The notes under the pieces: model-generated | Told to the model about the DNA's origin: nothing | What the model saw: only the letters and a program-made list of their open reading frames with translations | The model's database searches: none | Program-made: the position numbers and the translations under genes | Assembly: GCA_029747585.1 (NCBI GenBank) | Contig: JAPEVF010000918.1 | Span: 1 to 17,842, forward strand | Length of the DNA: 17,842 nucleotides | From: Pleurotus djamor | Taxonomy: Eukaryota; Basidiomycota; Agaricomycetes; Agaricales; Pleurotaceae | Reading direction: 5' to 3' | Part shown: positions 7,606 to 16,419 of the stretch, in pieces | Layout of the letters: each line of letters begins with the position of its first letter | Position numbering within the stretch: position 1 is the first letter of the stretch

Positions 7606-8820
7606 ATGACCAACCCTCCTCCTCCCGTTGAGGTCGGCGTCCCTGCCACTGTACCCAGCGACGTCCAGGAAGCGTTGCGCATGCTATGGTCTGGTGCTCA
7701 CAATCAAGCCTGTCAAGGAAACGCTAACGAAGCTGCACTACAAGCAATCCAAGCACAACTGGCAGGCATTGTGAGCACCCTGGCAGCTCTAACGGCGAAG
7801 CCAACCCTGGCTACGCCAACAGTAAATCCCACTACCCCGGTCAACCCCACGTCAACGGCCTCCTCGTCATTGGTTCCCTTCCCAACTGCACCAACGCCGT
7901 CTGACAAGCTGAAACCCGCAACACCACCTGAATTCGACGGCTCAAGAGAATCTGGAAAAGGTTTTCTGAACGCCGTTCGACTCTGGTTTACATTGCGCCC
8001 GGACTTGTTTGCAAATGACTCAGCCAAGGTGTTCTGGACCCTCTCTTTCTTTAAGAAAGGTCGAGCGCAGGAATTCGCCGACAGATGTTTTAGCTCCAAC
8101 TCGCCAAATCTGCACAACTGGACGGCGTTCGAGGCAGAGTTCCAACGCCGTTTCCTACCTCAGAACGAACGCGAGACCAGCCGAGCTAAATTCGAAACAT
8201 CATCTTGGTACCAACGCAACCGGAATTTTGAAGTCTACCTGGACGAATTCCAAGAGTTAGCTGATCGTGCCGGCTACCCTCTAGGCGCTCAGCTAACCCT
8301 CAAATTTCGCAAAGGTTTAGACTCCAGGATACAGGATCAAATCGCCAAGTCCACACTCTTGAAACCCGACGATGACGACACACTTGNATGGTACAATGCG
8401 GCACAGAAAATCTGGGACAATCGTTTTGCCAACCGCGCTTTCCATGCACTCGAATCCCGCCCACCGCCACCAAAACCCACTGTGTCAAATCCCGCACCTC
8501 GTCCTGTCTTCCGAATCCCGAACGCCGTTGGCATTCCTGCACCCGTCGCCGCCGCCCCTGCCCATCTCCCTGCTGGGGCACCCATGGATGTTGATCGAGC
8601 CAAATCCCGCCCCATCCAGCAGCAATACTGTTTTAGATGCAAGTCCCCTGGACACTTTGCGCGGGACTGCCCCCACAAGATGGACATCCGATTCATGTCA
8701 GCCGGAGAAGCTTGTGAACACCTCGAAAACCTACTGGCTGCTGCAGATGCCGCGAACGCCGTTCAAACCGAGGTGGAAGAGGAGGAAGAGGTAGCGGATT
8801 TTCAGAACCCCGACGAGTGA
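7606..8820 (+). CDS. gag: Ty3/gypsy Gag polyprotein
   Basis: The product is a 404-residue structural protein that would form the virus-like particle and bind element RNA. A P/V/T-rich N-terminal third leads to the retrotransposon gag domain (about residues 115-245, with FWTLSFFKKGRAQEF and WTAFEAEFQRRF). A proline-rich linker follows, then a CCHC zinc knuckle, CFRCKSPGHFARDC, at residues 342-355 and an acidic tail. The ATG at 7606 is the first in frame after the leader. One ambiguous base (8387) leaves one residue unknown. The stop overlaps the opening of pol, which lies in the -1 frame, so Pol would be made by -1 frameshifting or another recoding event. The motif order and length fit chromovirus Gag. 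Confidence 0.9.
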   Translation: MTNPPPPVEVGVPATVPSDVQEALRMLWSGAHNQACQGNANEAALQAIQAQLAGIVSTLAALTAKPTLATPTVNPTTPVNPTSTASSSLVPFPTAPTPSDKLKPATPPEFDGSRESGKGFLNAVRLWFTLRPDLFANDSAKVFWTLSFFKKGRAQEFADRCFSSNSPNLHNWTAFEAEFQRRFLPQNERETSRAKFETSSWYQRNRNFEVYLDEFQELADRAGYPLGAQLTLKFRKGLDSRIQDQIAKSTLLKPDDDDTLXWYNAAQKIWDNRFANRAFHALESRPPPPKPTVSNPAPRPVFRIPNAVGIPAPVAAAPAHLPAGAPMDVDRAKSRPIQQQYCFRCKSPGHFARDCPHKMDIRFMSAGEACEHLENLLAAADAANAVQTEVEEEEEVADFQNPDE

Positions 8821-11800
8821 CCTGTACGCCCTCGTCGGCATCCAATCGTTTTTCGTGTCTTACTGTAGAGTCCGTTAATGTCAACGCCGTTCATTCTACC
8901 GAAACCCGAGAAACGATAGCCGTACAACCACCAAAAACCCAAACCCGAAGGCCTGGATGGGAAAAGCGTCGACTCCCCAAGAGATTTCAGATTTCTGCCA
9001 CACCATCCGCTCTCTCCTTGGATATGGACATCTCTGTTCAAGCGACTGACACCGAATCCCGCTTTCATTTGCATGCCCTCCTCGACAGCGGAGCGTCGGG
9101 ATTGTTCATCCACCCCAACTACGTTGAGAAATGTGGTTTTTCGACAAGGCCCCTTTCGTCACCAATCCCGGTCTACAATGTAGATGGCACTCTGAATCAG
9201 GAAGGCTCCATTCGCGAAGTCGTGGACTTGGTCTTGCGCTACAAGGATCACTCGGAGCGTGCGCTATTTGCTGTCACCAACATTGGAAAGCAAGATATTA
9301 TTGTCGGCTACTCTTGGCTCAAGGAACACAATCCNGAGGTCGACTGGCAAACCAAAGAAGTCAAAATGAGCCGTTGCCCTCGAGTTTGCAGTACTTGCCG
9401 CGAGGAACTCAAAGAGATTCGCCGTATTCGACATCGCGAATCCCGACACTTGCGCCAATGCCGACTGGGTCCAACGCCGTTCATTGACGACGAACCGGTG
9501 GACTTGCCTGCGCTGTTGGAGACAGACGACTCTGATGACCCAGATGTCTACGAGCCGAATGCCGGAGATCGTCTCTTCTCTGCAATCCCGCCTCCAACGC
9601 CGGACTACGCCGTTCAGATCCGATCCATGGAAATTCGTGCGTCTGAAACCATCTCCCAACGCCTTGCAATCGCCTTTCAGAAGAACAAGGCCGTCGAATC
9701 CCGGAATGCCGACTTCCCAGACCTCTTTACGGAGTTCGAGTCGGTATTCGCCAAGGAGGCATTCGACGAACTTCCCCAATCCCGACCATGGGACCATGCC
9801 ATTGAGTTGGTTGATGGTTCTGAGCCAGCCAACTGCAAGGTGTATCCCTTGTCCCCAGTCGAACAGCGCGAACTCGACGCTTTCATCGAAGAGAACTTGA
9901 ATACCGGTCGCATACGCCCTTCGAAATCCCCAATGGCGTCCCCGGTATTCTTCATCAAGAAGAAAGATGGTTCTCTCAGACTTGTGCAGGACTACCGAAA
10001 ATTGAACTCCATGACTATCAAGAATCGGTATCCAATCCCGCTCATCTCTGAACTCGTTGACAAGCTGAAAAACGCGCGCTACTTCACCAAGCTCGATGTT
10101 CGCTGGGGCTACAACAACGTCAGGATCAAGGAAGGCGATGAATGGAAGGCGGCGTTCAGGACGAACCGCGGTCTCTTCGAACCCCTCGTCATGTTTTTCG
10201 GTCTCACCAACTCCCCCGGCACTTTCCAAACAATGATGAACGACTTGTTTCGGGATTTGATCACTGAAGGTGTGGTTGTTATCTACTTGGATGACATCCT
10301 CATCTTCACCGAATCCCGAGACGAACACCGGAAAGTGCTTCGGCGAGTCTTGAAGATATTGCAAGACAACAAACTTTATCTTCGACCTGAAAAATGTGAG
10401 TTCGAACAGACCAAGATCGAATACCTGGGAGTGGTTGTCTCTGAAGGCAAGGTCGAGATGGATCCCGCCAAGATTGCTGGTGTTGCAGAGTGGCCTGAAC
10501 CCCGGAATCAGACTGAACTCCAGTCTTTCCTGGGTTTCGTCAACTTCTATCGGCGTTTCATGAAGGACTACTCGCACATCGCTCGACCGCTATTCGACAT
10601 TCAGAACGCCAAAGAATGGACTTGGACAGGTCGCGAACGAACGGCGTTCGAGCAGATCAAGGGACTTATCACTTCTGAACCCATCTTGGCTGCTCCCATC
10701 GAATCCCGGCCATGGCGACTTGAGGCCGACAGCTCAGACTTTGCAACTGGCGCCGTTCTCTCACAGTTGAACCCCGAGGACGACAAATGGCATCCTGTGG
10801 CATTCTTTTCCAAATCCCTATCCCCGGCAGAGCGCAACTACGAGATTCACGATAAAGAGATGCTCTCAATTATTCGTGGACTTGAAGAATGGCGGCATTA
10901 CCTGGAAGGTGCTGAATCGGAGTTCGAGATATGGACTGACCACAAAAATCTAGAGTATTTCACCAAGGCGCAGAAACTCAATCGCCGTCAAGCTAGATGG
11001 TCTCTCTACTTATCCCGCTTCGATTTCACTCTTCACCACCGGCCTGGCCGTTCTATGGGGAAACCCGATGCTCTATCCCGCCGCGCTGACCACGGCAATG
11101 GAAAGGATGACAACCAGAACCAAGTACTTCTGAAACCCGCTTTCTTCGCCGTTCGAGCAGTCGAAACGGCGTTGGAAGGGGAGGAAATAGGTATTCTGGG
11201 TGAAATCCGCGCGGGATTGCGCTCTGGGACTCTGGAAGAACCTGTTGCAAAGGCTGCTCTTGAAGTCAAAAAGCTTCGGGGCTCACGCAAAGCCGTTCGG
11301 GGTTCAGAATGGGAAGAAGACAATGGTCTGTTGCTTTTTCGAGGCAAAGTCTATGTGCCGAATACCGGAGATCTTCGACGCCGCATCGTTGAACAGCACC
11401 ACGACTCCAAGGTAGCTGGACACCCTGGTCGTTTCAAGACACTGGAACTCGTATCCCGCAACTACTGGTGGCCCAACCTCTCTCGCTACATCGGCTCCTA
11501 CACCAAGCATTGTGACTTGTGTCTTCGCACCAAGCCTCAACGCCGAATGCCGTTGGGAGAGCTAACGCCGTTGGAAATCCCTGAAGAGCGGTGGAAGCGC
11601 ATCAGTGTGGACTTTATCGTTGAGCTCCCTCAGTCTGATGGCTATGATGCAATCATGAATGTGGTTGACTATGTCAGTAAACGAGCTCACTTTATCCCGA
11701 CACACACCACCGTTTCGGCATTGGGTGCGGCCAACTTGTTTCTTCAGCATGTCTGGAAACTCCACGGGCTTCCGAACGCCGTTGTCTCAGATCGTGGAAC

Positions 11801-12203
11801 GCAGTTCATTGCGGAGTTCACGCGGGAAATTTATGACAAGCTCGGGATTCAACTTGCAGCATCAACGTCTTACCATCCTCAAACAGATGGTCAGACCGAA
11901 CGGTGTAATCAAGAACTGGAACAGTACCTTCGGACTTACACCAATCAGCGTCAGAACAACTGGGCTCAACTTTTGCCAATGGCGGAATTCGCATACAACA
12001 ACCACATCCACAATACAACTCAGCAAACGCCGTTCATCCTCGACACTGGCCGCCACCCTCGCATGGGTTTCGAACCCCGGACCAGTGGTCGAGTTGAAGA
12101 AGCAAAGGAGTTCGTATCCCGGATGAAAACCGCTGTTGAAGAAGCGAAGTCTGCCATTGCCAAAGCCCAGGATGACATGAAGAGGTACTATGACCAACGC
12201 TGA
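8817..12203 (+). CDS. pol: Ty3/gypsy Pol (protease, RT, RNase H, integrase), ends at in-frame TGA
   Basis: Numbering from 8817, which is the frame opening and not an ATG; the frame is already open upstream. The aspartic protease has LLDSGASG (Asp90). Reverse transcriptase has Asp427 (KLDVRWGY) and YLDD at 490-493. RNase H has Asp638, Glu681 and Asp708, then PDALSRR. Integrase has a zinc-binding N-terminus (His862/His869, Cys899/Cys902) and catalytic Asp932, Asp992 and Glu1028, i.e. D,D35E spacing. All catalytic residues are present, so this part could once have copied and inserted element DNA. The frame ends in TGA at 12201-12203, but homology to the family continues beyond it, so the stop is probably a mutation (CGA to TGA is the simplest). 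An ambiguous base lies at 9335. Confidence 0.92.
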   Translation: MTCTPSSASNRFSCLTVESVNVNAVHSTETRETIAVQPPKTQTRRPGWEKRRLPKRFQISATPSALSLDMDISVQATDTESRFHLHALLDSGASGLFIHPNYVEKCGFSTRPLSSPIPVYNVDGTLNQEGSIREVVDLVLRYKDHSERALFAVTNIGKQDIIVGYSWLKEHNXEVDWQTKEVKMSRCPRVCSTCREELKEIRRIRHRESRHLRQCRLGPTPFIDDEPVDLPALLETDDSDDPDVYEPNAGDRLFSAIPPPTPDYAVQIRSMEIRASETISQRLAIAFQKNKAVESRNADFPDLFTEFESVFAKEAFDELPQSRPWDHAIELVDGSEPANCKVYPLSPVEQRELDAFIEENLNTGRIRPSKSPMASPVFFIKKKDGSLRLVQDYRKLNSMTIKNRYPIPLISELVDKLKNARYFTKLDVRWGYNNVRIKEGDEWKAAFRTNRGLFEPLVMFFGLTNSPGTFQTMMNDLFRDLITEGVVVIYLDDILIFTESRDEHRKVLRRVLKILQDNKLYLRPEKCEFEQTKIEYLGVVVSEGKVEMDPAKIAGVAEWPEPRNQTELQSFLGFVNFYRRFMKDYSHIARPLFDIQNAKEWTWTGRERTAFEQIKGLITSEPILAAPIESRPWRLEADSSDFATGAVLSQLNPEDDKWHPVAFFSKSLSPAERNYEIHDKEMLSIIRGLEEWRHYLEGAESEFEIWTDHKNLEYFTKAQKLNRRQARWSLYLSRFDFTLHHRPGRSMGKPDALSRRADHGNGKDDNQNQVLLKPAFFAVRAVETALEGEEIGILGEIRAGLRSGTLEEPVAKAALEVKKLRGSRKAVRGSEWEEDNGLLLFRGKVYVPNTGDLRRRIVEQHHDSKVAGHPGRFKTLELVSRNYWWPNLSRYIGSYTKHCDLCLRTKPQRRMPLGELTPLEIPEERWKRISVDFIVELPQSDGYDAIMNVVDYVSKRAHFIPTHTTVSALGAANLFLQHVWKLHGLPNAVVSDRGTQFIAEFTREIYDKLGIQLAASTSYHPQTDGQTERCNQELEQYLRTYTNQRQNNWAQLLPMAEFAYNNHIHNTTQQTPFILDTGRHPRMGFEPRTSGRVEEAKEFVSRMKTAVEEAKSAIAKAQDDMKRYYDQR

Positions 12204-12335
12204 ACGCCGATGCCGCATCTGAATCCCGGTGACAAGGTCTGGCTCGACTCGTCCGATATTAATCTTTATCAACCCTCCAAGAAACTTGCACATGCACGCT
12301 TAGGCCCATACAAGATTCTTGCAAAGGTTGGAAAG
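12204..12335 (+). pseudogene. Gypsy Pol continuation after the TGA (GPY/F-like module), cut by copia insertion
   Basis: In the same frame as pol, 44 codons follow the stop and read through NPGDKVWLDSSDI and ARLGPYKIL. These are the usual sequences just C-terminal to the integrase core in chromoviruses (the GPY/F module). The copia element begins exactly after codon 44, and the frame resumes at 17661. This continuation is why the TGA is taken as a mutation and not as the natural end. Confidence 0.85.
12331..12335 (+). repeat. Target-site duplication, left copy
   Basis: GAAAG immediately precedes the left LTR and is repeated at 17656-17660. Five bases is the usual length for Ty1/copia integration. 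Confidence 0.95.
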
Positions 12336-12563
12336 TGTTGACTAGTAACCGCGATACTCAGTGAACGTACGGTGCAAGCTCAGATATATTCGTACCTAGT
12401 AACCGCGATACTAGTAGATACGCAGTTAGCTACGGTACGGGGAGAATGGATATGACAGTTCTTACCTCAGTGAACGTACGGTGCAAGCTAAGGAAGCAAG
12501 CGCCGACGCACACCGAGGTTGTATCTACGAGTACGTAAGCATGTCTAACACTTCATGTCGACA
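12336..12563 (-). repeat. Copia 3' LTR (left in window)
   Basis: The 228 bp match 17428-17655 at every position I compared. Internally it has a 24-bp direct repeat (12357-12380 and 12466-12489) and a 17-bp direct repeat CTAGTAACCGCGATACT (12342-12358 and 12396-12412). Confidence 0.96.
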
Positions 12564-12575
12564 GCCCCCCTCAAT
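12564..12575 (-). promoter_or_regulatory. Copia polypurine tract
   Basis: On the minus strand TTGAGGGGGGC lies directly before the 3' LTR, in the place where plus-strand DNA synthesis is primed. The G-run is short but purine-pure apart from the last base. The remaining 70 bp to the pol stop (12576-12645) is the short 3' untranslated segment. Confidence 0.75.
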
Positions 12576-12645
12576 GCGATACGTACGAAGTGTTTCTGTG
12601 AAGTTAGATGTGTAATGGAGAGATAGGTAATGAAGAGGGAACAGA

Positions 12646-15600
12646 TTATAAGACGCCCAATTGACGTCTGAACGTCTCGAATGGACCTTTGTCGAGTGGT
12701 TTGGTGAACATGTCGGCAAGGTTGTCCTTGGTATTGACCCTCTCGACAACAATGACATCGTCGTCAACTTGTTCTTGGATGTAGTGATAGCGTACGTCAA
12801 TATGCTTCGATCGCGAATGGTACACAGCGTCTTTTGACAGGGCCAAAGCTCCATTGTTGTCGCCTAAGATCCGAGTAGGGCCAACAGGTCCATAGTCAAT
12901 CCCGCCGAGCAGGTGGCGTAACCAGACACCTTCGCGGCATGCCTCATTCATCGCGACATATTCTGCATCTGTTGTGGAACAAGTGACCAATTTTTGTTTC
13001 TTCGCACACCAAGAGATAACCCCAGAACCTAGCGTGAAACAGTAGCCCATATTTGAACGCCGAGTATCAATGCAATCTGCCCAGGAGGAGTCTGAGAAGC
13101 CACGGAGGTCGATGGGATCACGGCCGCCCAGAGTCAGCTCCATGTAGCGCGTGGAGATCAAGTAGCGAACGGCCTGTACTGCAGCATTCCAGTGGTCCAG
13201 CCGGTAGCAATCAAGGTATTGGGCAAGACGAGAGGCGGTGTAAGCGACATCAGGGCGTGTCATGCAGGCAATGTATAACAGAATTCCCACCACTTGTCTG
13301 TATGGCAACCTAGTGAGTTTCATTGCATCGGATGCCGAAATCTTTTCATCAACAGAGGGTCGAGCAAGCTTGATGCGAGCTGACATGGGTGTAGTAGCAG
13401 GGGCGGAGTTGAGCGGGACCTCAGCCACAGAGGCCAATTTCTCGATGAGTGCGGTTTGGGACAGATGGATTGTTCGACGTGGACGGTCGCGTCGGATGGA
13501 AATTCCTAGACAGAAGTTAATATCCCCGAGCTCAGAGATTGTCCACACTTTCTTCATATCATCCTTCAGCGCCTCCGTTGCCTCTTTCTTATCGCCAATA
13601 GCCATGAAATCATCCACATGCACAGCAGCTGCAACCCTTCCTTGGTCGTTCTTGCGGTAGTACACGCAGGCGTCGGATGGCAGGCGTTCGCAGCCCCATT
13701 CCGTCATATTCCCATTCATAGTTTTATTCCATACACGTCCCGCTTGTTTTAGGCCATAGAGTCCGCGTCGCAGGAGCCAGACCCAGTCTTTTGCAGGGTG
13801 ATCGGGGTCGTCAAAGTCCTTAATTTGTTCAATGTAAATCTGCTCGTCCTCGGGCAGCTGGCCATACAAGAATGCTGTCTTCACATCGATTTGTTGGATA
13901 TCCCAGTCGTTAGCTGCGGCTATGTGAAGGAGTGATCGGATGCTTTCTGGACGGGCGGTTGGTGATGTTGTGTCATGGTAATCCTTGCCAAAGACCTGCT
14001 GAAAACCCTTCGCCACATATCTTGCCTTATACCGCACCACTTCCCCCCGTTCATTCCGCTTGCGATGCAGGACCAACTTCCCTTTTAGGACAGTCCTGCC
14101 CTTCGGAACGTCTTCACGTCGAACGTACTCAAACACTTCATTTTCCACCAGGCTCCCTTTTTCATCCACAATAGCCCCTTCCCATTTTGGCCAATCTTTT
14201 GAACGCCTAGCCTCTTCATAGGTGGGATCCGGGGCCAGCAATTCGTCTGCCTCGCTGTCTGACAGTAAGGAGAAGGCTGATTCCACAGCAGGAAGAGATG
14301 CGGCCTCATCAGGGTGGATCGAGTCGAGAATGTGGGTGGAGTGACGTTCAGCAAGAGAGGCTTGAGTATCCTGAGCAAACAACGACATGGGGTCATTGAT
14401 GTAACTTTGAACCTCCGCCAGAAATGCGCGTTCTGCTTTATTTTCGTCGCTTCGTTTCTTCTTCATTCCGGCGATGGTTTTCTTCAGTTTACTTTCCCAG
14501 GACATGTCTTTAGCATCGGCAGCCTTCTCTGTAAGTTGGGGCAGCCGTGATGAGCGCCGTATGGGAAGAGGAGAAGACCTAGAGGGAGTCCTGATGGGTG
14601 AAGGAGAGGTGCTTCGGCTAGGGTTGGGAGATGGTGTAGGGAGGCTGGCTGGTTCGGTGGGCGCGGTCACAGAAAGAGCATCTTTCCTTTCAATGAACCG
14701 CACGTTATATGATTCCAAGATGCGTCGTCCAGTAGGATCGTAGCAACGGTAAGCTTTGGCAGTGTGTGAGTATCCCACAAGGATGCATTCAATTGAACGT
14801 GCATAAATTTTGGGGTTGTGCCTGTCCTGTATAAGAACAAATGCGCGGCAGCCTATTTCCCGCAGGTGCGAGAGATTTGGCTTACGCCCAAACCATGCTT
14901 TGTATGGGGTCATCTTGGTTGCAGAGGTATAGGTGCGCCGGATCAGATAGCATGCGGTCATACAGAACTCTTCCCACCGATTTGGGGGCAGGTTACACTG
15001 TAACCGCATAGCTCTCCCCTTCTCCATAACCGCGCGATGATGTCTTTCGACTGAACCAATATGAGCAGATGTGTAGGGTGCTGAATAATCGTGGCGAGCG
15101 CCTATGGAGTCGCAAAAATCATCCATTGCTTTGGACTTCAATTCACCGTTATCAGTTCTGAAGAGTCCCACTGAATATCCCACTTCACGACTTGTGATGG
15201 CATGCCAGATTTGGAGTTTGGGTAACGCGTCGGATTTATGTTTCAGAGGAACAGTCCACGAGTAACGAGAGAAATCATCGATGATGTGCATAAGGTAAAG
15301 GTTTCCCTGCGCCGAAGCCACGTCCTCCGGCCCTGTCAAATCCACCCACACCGTGTCCAATCTGCGCTTAGCACGTCCATGTTCGCGTTCGCGAGGGATG
15401 GCTTCGTGGGTCTGTTTGGCACGGATGCAGAATTCACATTTGGAGATGTTGCAGGGGAGAGAAGAGGGCATACCTTCGGCAAGGTTCCCATCAACCATCT
15501 CTCGGACTGCCTCGTGGTGTGCGTGGCCCAAGCGGTAATGCCAAGTCTCTGGGGTAGCTGGTGCTGAGTAGAACGCGGAGTGTTCAGTACGGGCTGACGA

Positions 15601-16419
15601 GCAGTTGAGTTTATATAGGTTGCGCTCAGTCAGACATCCAGAGGCCAGGAGAGCACCCGAAGAGCCATAGAGGGACACACACGAGCCTTCGAAAGTGACT
15701 CTACAGCGCAGGCTGAGAATAAGCGCGGAGATCGAGAGCAACCGAACGGTCGAGTTGGGGATAAAGAGCACGTTATCCAGAGTGATGGAACAGCCACGAC
15801 CAAGCAAGAGCTTGATCTTCCCAATGCCGGTCGCAAAGATAGCCGAACCACCAACACCTTGTACCCTTCGAGGTGGAATTGGGTAGAGCTCGAAGAAGTC
15901 GCCTCGTTCTGGAGATATATGTGTTGAGGCACCACTGTCGAGGTAGAAGGGTAGATGAGAGGTGTCAACTGGTCGTCGGCGTTGGGTAAAGTCGGGGACA
16001 AAGGCAGCAATGTGGGTGGTGGCTTGCTGTTTCAGCGAGTACGTGTTCCAGTCACAGGACGTGCGTAGGGAGTCCGTCGTCAGCAACCAGGCAGAGTATT
16101 CTTGCATGTGAGCAATCCCTGCGAATTGGTTCGGATTTGCAAGAGGGAGAGGCCCATTGTTCTCATGTAGTAGGAATGCTTGCCGTGTGTTCGGATCAAG
16201 CAAATACTCATTCCCCCCATGCTTGAGAATCGATGGGTTCGTGCTTGGAGGTGGGGGTGGTGCCGTGGGTATCGTCGTGGCCACAGCAGCGGTGTCGTCC
16301 GAACGTTTTCGCTTCTTTCCATGGCGAGCGGCGAAGCTTTCTTCGAGAGACTTCCCAGCCATACCGCCGGTCTCACACAGAATTCGACAGAGTGGTTGTT
16401 GAGGCCGCAATTTTTGCAT
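12646..16419 (-). CDS. pol: Ty1/copia Pol (protease, integrase, RT, RNase H)
   Basis: The 1257 residues are numbered from the ATG at 16419, which lies inside the gag overlap; genuine Pol homology starts near residue 18 (GGMAGKS). Protease has DSGAST at 161-166. The integrase zinc region has His294/His299 and Cys328/Cys331, and the core has Asp360, Asp423 and Glu458 (the glutamate in GSVERHH). A serine/proline-rich linker spans about 580-630. RT has Asp845 (QIDVKTAF) and VHVDDF, with Asp936/Asp937. RNase H occupies about 1100-1250, with SDSSWAD, TDAEY, GDNNGA and KHID. The frame is open throughout and all catalytic residues are present. Relative to gag it is in the -1 frame. The lack of internal damage agrees with the identical LTRs. 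Confidence 0.95.
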   Translation of the reverse strand: MQKLRPQQPLCRILCETGGMAGKSLEESFAARHGKKRKRSDDTAAVATTIPTAPPPPPSTNPSILKHGGNEYLLDPNTRQAFLLHENNGPLPLANPNQFAGIAHMQEYSAWLLTTDSLRTSCDWNTYSLKQQATTHIAAFVPDFTQRRRPVDTSHLPFYLDSGASTHISPERGDFFELYPIPPRRVQGVGGSAIFATGIGKIKLLLGRGCSITLDNVLFIPNSTVRLLSISALILSLRCRVTFEGSCVSLYGSSGALLASGCLTERNLYKLNCSSARTEHSAFYSAPATPETWHYRLGHAHHEAVREMVDGNLAEGMPSSLPCNISKCEFCIRAKQTHEAIPREREHGRAKRRLDTVWVDLTGPEDVASAQGNLYLMHIIDDFSRYSWTVPLKHKSDALPKLQIWHAITSREVGYSVGLFRTDNGELKSKAMDDFCDSIGARHDYSAPYTSAHIGSVERHHRAVMEKGRAMRLQCNLPPNRWEEFCMTACYLIRRTYTSATKMTPYKAWFGRKPNLSHLREIGCRAFVLIQDRHNPKIYARSIECILVGYSHTAKAYRCYDPTGRRILESYNVRFIERKDALSVTAPTEPASLPTPSPNPSRSTSPSPIRTPSRSSPLPIRRSSRLPQLTEKAADAKDMSWESKLKKTIAGMKKKRSDENKAERAFLAEVQSYINDPMSLFAQDTQASLAERHSTHILDSIHPDEAASLPAVESAFSLLSDSEADELLAPDPTYEEARRSKDWPKWEGAIVDEKGSLVENEVFEYVRREDVPKGRTVLKGKLVLHRKRNERGEVVRYKARYVAKGFQQVFGKDYHDTTSPTARPESIRSLLHIAAANDWDIQQIDVKTAFLYGQLPEDEQIYIEQIKDFDDPDHPAKDWVWLLRRGLYGLKQAGRVWNKTMNGNMTEWGCERLPSDACVYYRKNDQGRVAAAVHVDDFMAIGDKKEATEALKDDMKKVWTISELGDINFCLGISIRRDRPRRTIHLSQTALIEKLASVAEVPLNSAPATTPMSARIKLARPSVDEKISASDAMKLTRLPYRQVVGILLYIACMTRPDVAYTASRLAQYLDCYRLDHWNAAVQAVRYLISTRYMELTLGGRDPIDLRGFSDSSWADCIDTRRSNMGYCFTLGSGVISWCAKKQKLVTCSTTDAEYVAMNEACREGVWLRHLLGGIDYGPVGPTRILGDNNGALALSKDAVYHSRSKHIDVRYHYIQEQVDDDVIVVERVNTKDNLADMFTKPLDKGPFETFRRQLGVL

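Noticed and set aside
9264..10577. 437-residue minus-strand ORF opposite gypsy pol
   Set aside because: It is the antisense shadow of the RT region. The plus-strand frame has all catalytic motifs and the minus reading has no domain.
16080..16367. C-terminal tail of the copia Gag ORF as genuine protein
   Set aside because: These residues are out-of-frame readings of the conserved start of pol, after the one-base offset.
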